A stretch of 64,000 nucleotides of DNA. It comes from Mesodorylaimus sp. YZB2_4. Taxonomy: Eukaryota; Nematoda; Enoplea; Dorylaimida; Dorylaimidae. The position numbers and the translations under genes were made by a program. Numbering within the stretch: position 1 is the stretch's first letter; every line of letters starts with the position of its first letter. Below are positions 58,001-64,000 of the stretch, one piece after another. The notes below the pieces were generated by a model that did not search any database, had not been told where the DNA came from, and worked only from the letters and a program-made list of their open reading frames with translations. The stretch is from NCBI GenBank assembly GCA_030248295.1, contig JASANH010001170.1:248001-312000 (forward strand). The letters are read 5' to 3'.

Positions 58001-61000
58001 GTGCCCACTCTGACATTCAGTCCTCGTTTGGCCATGAATTTACTGCTTTCGATTTTGGGAAACAGTTGTGGATCTCGAGTCAAGTGGTCTTTGGAAGTGC
58101 CGGTAGAGCGTGATGCAGGTTGCAATGAGAAAAAAGTCAACGTGCCGAACTTGGTTTCGTTGTTGGCCGATGCGATTGCGAGTGCGAAAAAGCGAGACGA
58201 TAAGATGCTCGGTTTGGAAACGTTGAGTTTATTGTGTACGATTTGGAAAAATGATACGAATTTGTTATTTTCGAGTCGTCCAACAGAAGAATGGTTGGAA
58301 AATCGATTGGAAAAAGTACCCTGGTACGTGCGGTGCTTCGTAGTTCGGCATTTACGTTTTTTGGATTGGATTCATGAACCTCTTCCGAATTGTCTGGTTG
58401 AAATGTTTGGATTAGCGGAATATGGATTCAATGTTGTGCCTTGTGGTCATCAATCGCACGACAACGAAAATAATGCTCAATGCGCTATGATAGCTTTATT
58501 GCAATTGGCTTGCCTATCGAGTAAGATGGCGCGAGAAATTTTAGCATTGGGCAAATTCGAAATGGTAATTGCGAGAAGGAACTCGGGCGAAATGACGGAG
58601 CCGATGGTTCGCGCATTGGCTCGGATTTTAAGTGATAATAATTCGGTGCAGGATTGGCGAAATTGTTTGGAGCTATTGACGGTCTTCTTCGATCGGTTGT
58701 GGATTGAGGGTGGGTTGAAGGATGAATTCGGTCTGGAATCGTTGTCGATTGGAGTGAGATTGGTGGCACCGGTGAGTAGCGGCTGCTTGTTAGGTTGACC
58801 ATCACAGCAGGCATCACAAGTAGCGTTCGTTCGGGATCGGGATCGGGACTCGCTCAATCGGGATTTTCAGAGTGGTCTTTTTCACTTTTAATTCGCTGTA
58901 GGTAACTTACAACCCACCCCAAGTAGCCAGCAAATGTAGAGCCAAAAATTTTTTTGCGCACTATTTATCATTGCATTCAAAATCGTGATAGCAAAAAAGC
59001 GTAGAATTAGTCATCAATTAGCAAACAAATCTCTTTCTTCCTCTTTACTAGTTCAATCATCCGCCAAAGTTTCTCCAGCTTACCTTTCTGGAGCACTCCC
59101 TTCCTGATCCCTTCCTCCCCTTCCCCTTCTTCACACATCTCCACAACATTTAATCCCGACCACTTTTTATCGGGATCAAGATCCCGAACGAACGCTCACA
59201 AGGCAACTCCGTCGGGTATGCCCTCTGGCTTACCATTAGGATAGGTAGGATAGCCATAGACAAATATGGGCAGGGTTGGCTGGGTTAGAGGGGGAAGAGG
59301 GGGGGAGGGGGAGGGGAAGAGATCCAATCAGATCGCCTAAGCCTGATCTTATTACGTGTGAGACAGGTCAGGTTTGGGTCGAGTCGAGTGAGTGAGTTGT
59401 ATGACTGTTTACATACAGTACTGCAGGCTGGCTGGACCATCGGCCCGTGCTTGGAGGCCAGGTCTTGGTCCTGCCCACATACAATTTGATCGCCTTTTGC
59501 TTCCCTCCCGCTGGACCTGAGGTGGGGGGTTTCGAGAGGAAGGGTTCAATGTCCTGGCCGGCCCAACAGGGGGCCCCCAACCCCCTTGCCCATACTAGGT
59601 GTAACCAGTGCACCCAGATGGCGGGAGATGTGAGAGGACAAAGACTCCGACTGGAGGAAGGCAAAGCTCGCGACTAACGTTAATTGAAGTGGTTGGCGTC
59701 TCCAAGCCAGGGTCTCCCGATCATCAGGAATGCTGGTTTCAAGGAATGTTTTTCGCGACTCCTGAGGGTCAAAGGTCGTGAAACAATCGTTCAAACCACA
59801 TCCCGCAGACTTTGACCGCCGACCGTCGCTGACACAGGAGGTGGCACATGAAATTTCCCTGAATGGGTTCTATCCTATATGACTATCCTGTTCCAGCTTT
59901 AGACGCAGTTACACGTTCTGCTGCCACCAGGGGCTTGTGTGAAGGACCTAACGACCAGTGAAATACTGTTGAGCATTGACAACGCATCTCACTGCGGGCT
60001 TTGATCGCTGACCACAAGGTCGATAAATGCGTGCCTGAGCATACAGCCTGGATGGCAGTATGTTAACGAAAATACCCTGGGGAGCGAGTGGACTCAAAAA
60101 CAGTGGAGGCAGGTCGCATAGTCGTAGGAGCTAGAGATGTCATCACGGCGGCTTTCTGCCTCTCCTGATGGTGAGTATTGAGCAGCCATCAAAGACAGGG
60201 CCGTGGTGGTACAGTGGTTCGACGTTCATCTACCAGTTCTGCTTGGAAGCGAGTGGCTGGGTTTGTCCTGGGTTCCATCCTTGGTAATATATTCGGTTTT
60301 GAAAACTATGAATCCTCGCTGACCTTGCACGCTGGGCCGTGGGCGGGGGTTACCCGGTGTCGTCGACGTCTGGAGAGTGGAGAGACGGAAGGAAAACGAG
60401 GAGACAGTACTGTATTGGCTGTCGAGTGACGACAGCGTTCAGAACCACCCGCCGCTGTCTGAGGAAGTCGGTGTCCAGTCCAGGACGCCTTCCTGTGGAG
60501 TGCTCCTGGTGGAGACACCGAGAGGGAAGCTGCTATGTGTGCTGGTCTTGCTTACAAGGCTTGGCTGCTGGCCAGCTGTAGGCAAAACGGGCTGGAGTGA
60601 GCCAAAAGAAGTTTTATAAAGCTAATGAATACAGCTGCTCCACTGTATGAGGGACCAACTAACCACATGCACCGTATTCTCCGTACGATTAGGCCAAACA
60701 CACCTACTCTACAGCCGAGTTGCTATTACTGTTAAACGGTGATAAGTTGTCTTTGGTAGTTTTAAGACCCGTTGGGAAATCGAGTCTAGGCTACAGCTTG
60801 AACTTGGTCATTCAGAATGACCATGCTGACAAGTATTATATATTTCAGGCGGTGAAACTTTGCGAAACTATGGAACTATTGTTGTCGTCAGCAACTGCGC
60901 CAGAAGATGCCTCGATCCATGTGGAGAAGTTCGCTGTCGTTTTGTGCGATACTGTTCAGGAACGAGTTTGTGCAGTCGACAATCACGTGGCCAAAGTATT

Positions 61001-61190
61001 TGCTTGCAGCATCTTGCATTTAAGCTGCTCTCGGCTTGCTTCTGAAGGCAAAGAATTTGTGGGGACGTCGGATTTGGATCTGTTGACCACTATCGCCAAA
61101 GGTGTGGAAAATGCGAAGATAAAAGCCCACGAGGAATTAAGTGAAGCTGCAATGACTTTGGCGAGAAGCGGGGTGGATATGAGTGTGTGA
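55025..61190 (+). CDS. Uncharacterised large helical (HEAT/ARM-like) protein
   Basis: Six exons (55025-55355, 55410-55813, 56816-56918, 56977-57233, 57767-58771, 60849-61190) give 813 aa with every junction in phase. A splice acceptor-like TTTAG lies 10 bp upstream of the ATG. The sequence is a run of amphipathic helices, with blocks such as KTRLKIAFETLLLMLECQ-like RTRLKIAFETLLLMLEC, LLLTASLRLLTENQ, NLVSLLADAIASAKKRDDK and NAQCAMIALLQLACLSSK. No transmembrane or catalytic motif was seen. This pattern fits an alpha-solenoid scaffold. I could not name a family; BRAT1-like is one possibility with little support. The last intron (58772-60848) is 2.1 kb and carries a MITE and SINE-like sequence. 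Confidence 0.7.
57666..57736 (-). repeat. Dispersed repeat, family B copy (inverted)
   Basis: Reverse complement closely matches 14308-14382 across about 70 bases, including TTTATCCATAGCCAAGCACT. Located in an intron of the helical-protein gene. Confidence 0.8.
58822..59196. mobile_element. MITE-like element with 17-bp terminal inverted repeats
   Basis: AGCGTTCGTTCGGGATC at 58822-58838 and its exact reverse complement at 59180-59196 bound a 375-bp AT/CT-rich interior without coding capacity. CACAAG is found on both outer sides (58815-58820, one base away from the left end, and 59197-59202), consistent with a target-site duplication. In the 2.1-kb intron of the helical-protein gene. Confidence 0.75.
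60195..60290 (+). repeat. tRNA-related SINE head
   Basis: TGGTACAGTGGTT (A-box-like) near 60206 and GGGTTCCATCC (B-box-like, 60270-60280) are spaced about 60 bp apart, as in tRNA-derived SINEs. Sequence downstream (CCTCGCTGACCTTGCA at about 60315) recurs at about 36947, which suggests a shared body. Confidence 0.5.
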
Positions 61191-61326
61191 TGTAAGATGT
61201 CGCATTTACACTAATGAATTTTTCAAGTTACTACTGCCTTTTGAATTTGATAATTGATGTGCGATGTACATGGTCTCGTGTGAAACATGAAGTGGGCAAT
61301 GCCTGTGGGAACTTTGTGGTCTGGTT

Positions 61327-63779
61327 TTACAGGGCGCTGTAGTAATATAGGAAAATGAGGAGCGAGAATATGACATGGACTGAAGAGGAATCGATACGCG
61401 ATGCAAGGGACACTCCGGAAAATGGATAGAAGAAATCGTAGGGTAATCGAGCATTGAAAGTGGGCACTTCGGCAGAGATGGCCTCGGGCGGTGTGCTGGC
61501 GTCGATGAAGGTGACTGAGGTGACGATAGGAATCTTCTGCGATAGGTTGGACATGGGGGCGCTGCAGTAGGGACCGATGCACTGAAAAGCAGGGCAGTGT
61601 GTAAAGAGGATGGATGAGGGAACGATGCCATACCTGGACCGAGATGGTCCTGGGTGGAAGGAATTTCATTCTGGCACCGATGATCTTGGCTTGTGGTTTG
61701 GTTGCTGAGCCCGTGTAGGCGTAGAGGATCTCGTAGTGCAGACCGAGCACCATGTCTTGGCATGAACCACGCAAGGGTGCTCCGGGCTGAAACCGAGACA
61801 AGGGTTAGGCGAGGAGAGAAATACCCATGCCAGTGCTTACCACGGTAGGCGCTTCGGGTGAGGGTTCGTTTTCGGGAAGGATAGGCACCCAGTCGCCAGT
61901 CTTCTCCACGCTAGCATTGCCATATGCGCCGATACGATTACGCATGGGGCCTCTGAGACTGTACAGGACATCGGCCCTGAGGCGTCGGCAAGCTTCGATG
62001 GTGGTGCTGGATGATATCCTGAAAAGGGCAGGGCAGTCGTTGGTCACTGGTCATTAGTAAAATGAACATCATTGACAGTTGGCGGTGAGCACTGATGCCC
62101 CTCATGTTTGAATTCAGTACGGTCATTGGTCAGAATTTTCGAGTTTGCGAGCATGTTGTAGCCCTCATCAGTCGTGCGGGCCATGGCGAAAAGGGTGAAG
62201 ATTATCGGTGTTCAGTGGCTGGGAGATTTCATCGCTCCATTTGGTGATTCAGGCGCGAGACCCACCTTGCTCCAGTCGGAGTATTAGTTCGACCGGCGGA
62301 TAACATTCTCTCCTACGCCCACCCAGCGTCCGCATAGGTGGGTGCAACAATTCCTTGCGGTTGGGAGATCACTAGTTAACCTCTCCTGAGTGGGAAGCAT
62401 CAACCGCTCTTTTTAGATATACTTCAGCTGCAGGTGTAGTCGCAAGACTCACCTTGCTCTAGTCGGAGCGATCTTGTCCCAGAGACCCTCACACATCTCC
62501 GCCGTCTGGGGGCGTTGGGTACACTGCGTGTGTAAATTCTAACAATAAGCACAGCTGCAGAGGTATTGACTAATCTGGACTGGCTTTCGATTTTCGCTGA
62601 AACTTACCAGCTGTTTTGTGCCTGTTTGTGTGTGTGCGTGTGCCTTTGGTGGCCCTCTCATAATCAGTCGGGAGTCGGGCCGCCTCAGTAAACGGTTGCT
62701 TTCTTATCGCGTCGGGCCTCCTCTCTATCGCGTGGCAGGGCGGCCAGTTCACACAGCTATGGATGACTGGACCAGCTAATGACTCCACTAAAGCTTTCTT
62801 AGCTACACCGCTCTGCATGACATCAACTGTACTCACTCGATAAGACATCCAGTCTGGATGTTCTCTCCGAACAAGACGGGGGTCCTGCTCTGACTCACAC
62901 AGGTGCCTCGTGCATTTGGCGCTATCAGGGTCAGCCATTGTGTGTTATCCTTTGGCAGTAGGATGGTCTCGGTATTGTTCTGCTGAACCAGCTCGCCGGC
63001 CATGACAGGCAGCCCAATCACGTATCCCGGATTGCCACTTCGACGAAAGGTGTCCCGGGTATCATTCACCTAACGAACAATCTATAGGACAAGCCAGACA
63101 GATATTATGCTTTGATGACCTACCCATCGGAAGCTGATCGAAAAATATCGTTGGAATTCCGCTTTCTGAACACTGACCGAGCCATATGTGATGTCTGAGG
63201 CGGCGCCAGCTATCCGACCACCATCGCCCAGGACGACCACATAGCTGACCTGAAGAGGCGCACTGATATGTACTTTCCACGGGGCGTTGCTGCCTCGCTT
63301 ACTCTGATGGGAACATTACGGCACACGCGGTTTGTCCCGTCCCACGCAGGTGTCGGAGCGGGTGGTGGGCGGACGGGTCTCGGTGTGGAGACAGTGACTA
63401 GAGTCCGCACGGTTGCGTTGTCTACACGGGACCCGTTCACCTCACCAGGCTCGACATCCACTCCGCCCGCGTGATGTACAGTCTCGGCTATGGACTCGAA
63501 AGAGTGGATTAGGTCTGCGATGGATGAGATAATGACGATCTTGTCGTCCGGCTGAATAGACAGGGTCGAATGTGCTGAGGGTGGTGGGCGCGAGGTGGAG
63601 GTATCTGGAAACGGTGAATGGAGTGAATAACATGGGATTTAACCACCGTGGCTTACTTGCATTTGCGGTTCCGGTCTCCACATGATGTCCTGTTGCGATG
63701 GCCAAGGGCTCCGGCCACTGAAACAAGGGGCTGTTTCTAAAGGCTCGATAATCGATTCTTTGCACGAAGCCCGGCAGCT
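61327..63779 (-). CDS. TCTN: Tectonic (ciliary transition zone protein), 5' end outside window
   Basis: Member of the tectonic family (TCTN1-3), secreted or membrane proteins of the MKS complex at the ciliary transition zone. Going from the right: LPGFVQRIDYRAFRNSPLFQ; a Ser/Pro-rich exon; VSYVVVLGDGGRIAGAASD; SDITYGSVSVQKAEF; FSISFRW; SGNPGYVIGLPVMAGELVQQ; SRTPVLFGENIQTGCLI; ADVLYSLRGPMRNRIGAYGN; DWVPI; CIGPYCSAP; and VTFIDASTPPEAISAEVP with LPYDFFYPF. The GNPGY, TPVLFG, DWVPI and DFFYPF motifs are characteristic. The C-terminus VHVIFSLLIFLYYYSAL is a hydrophobic tail. The N-terminal signal and Cys-rich part are beyond 64 kb. It is convergent with the helical-protein gene, 136 bp apart. Internal exon joins between 62.2 and 62.8 kb are uncertain. 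Confidence 0.85.
62385..62520 (+). repeat. SINE-like dispersed repeat, family A copy
   Basis: In a tectonic intron. Shares CTGCAGGTGTAGTCGCAAGACT, CTTGCTCTAGTCGGAG and CTTGTCCCAGAGA-like strings in order with the copies at 683 and 3148. A partial copy of the latter part (CACCTTGCTCCAGTCGGAGT) lies just upstream at about 62262, and a short tag TGATGTTTCAG recurs at about 63801. Confidence 0.65.
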
Positions 63780-64000
63780 GGGAACGTCACGCGCCAAGAT
63801 GATGTTTCAGCCAGGGACTAGACCAGAAGATGGATTACCCTAGGTGTAGTGCCAAAGGTCCGCTGGCCACTCCTGGTAATACTGACCGAAACGCATCACA
63901 TGTTCAGGTGTAGAGCCCTGGCACAGGCTGATGGCTCGCCTTTATAGCCCATTTCTGTATACTCCCAGTCAGACCCTGAGTGCTTAATGTCATTCTCTTT

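Noticed and set aside
61206..61763. 185-codon and 192-codon minus-strand frames
   Set aside because: They run through tectonic introns in wrong frames; the tectonic exons with DFFYPF and CIGPYC motifs explain the region.

Overview
This is a eukaryotic, animal genomic window. Nearly every recognisable protein is split by short GT-AG introns (mostly about 50-500 bp, a few 1-2 kb), there are no operons or Shine-Dalgarno sites, and the gene set is metazoan: a tailless/TLX nuclear receptor, a BMP-type type I receptor kinase, a SMAD MH2-domain protein, tectonic, a CIMIP2-like ciliary protein, LAP1/torsin cofactor, and SAGA and GARP subunits. It looks like a compact bilaterian invertebrate genome. 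An ecdysozoan is my guess, because of the MH2-only protein and the tailless-type DNA-binding domain, but the sequence alone does not fix the phylum.

Layout. 0-5 kb: two tandem zeta-crystallin-type quinone oxidoreductases (+), the first cut by the window edge. 4.9-8.5 kb: TADA1 (-) and PIGC (+), divergent. 8.7-9.3 kb: small NTF2-like protein (-). 9.9-10.4 kb: a 430-bp foldback element. 10.8-14.9 kb: VPS52 (+). 15.1-16.2 kb: SURF4 (-), divergent from a LAP1-like torsin activator (+, 16.6-18.1 kb). 18.2-20.3 kb: DHDDS (+). 20.3-22.8 kb: gene-free, with hairpins and a SINE-like remnant. 22.8-25.7 kb: MH2 protein (+). 26.2-27.2 kb: CIMIP2-like protein (+). 27.6-29.2 kb: broken coding-like tract. 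29.2-30.2 kb: ankyrin protein (+). 30.5-31.5 kb: small type II membrane protein (-). 31.5-35.8 kb: gene-poor. 35.8-39.9 kb: tailless-type receptor (+). 40.3-41.0 kb: GC-rich intronless membrane-anchored protein (+). 43.0-45.6 kb: BMP type I receptor (+). 46.0-52.0 kb: P5B ATPase (-). 53.1-54.8 kb: PGAP2 (+). 55.0-61.2 kb: novel helical protein (+). 61.3-63.8 kb onward: tectonic (-), 5' end outside the window.

The genes are not an operon or a known cluster. Loose themes are the secretory pathway and glycolipid anchors (PIGC, PGAP2, DHDDS, SURF4, VPS52, P5B ATPase), signalling and transcription (BMP receptor, MH2 protein, tailless, TADA1) and cilia (tectonic, CIMIP2-like). For most genes I joined exons by eye at splice sites and checked phase; several models close exactly in frame at a family-typical length (for example quinone oxidoreductase copy 2, 325 aa; receptor, 512 aa).

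The unusual material is non-coding: a long inverted-repeat element, a MITE-like element with flanking duplication, several near-perfect short hairpins (one intergenic and miRNA-like, one in a PGAP2 intron), at least two dispersed SINE-like families with Pol III B-box motifs, and GC-AG introns at different positions in the two oxidoreductase paralogues.
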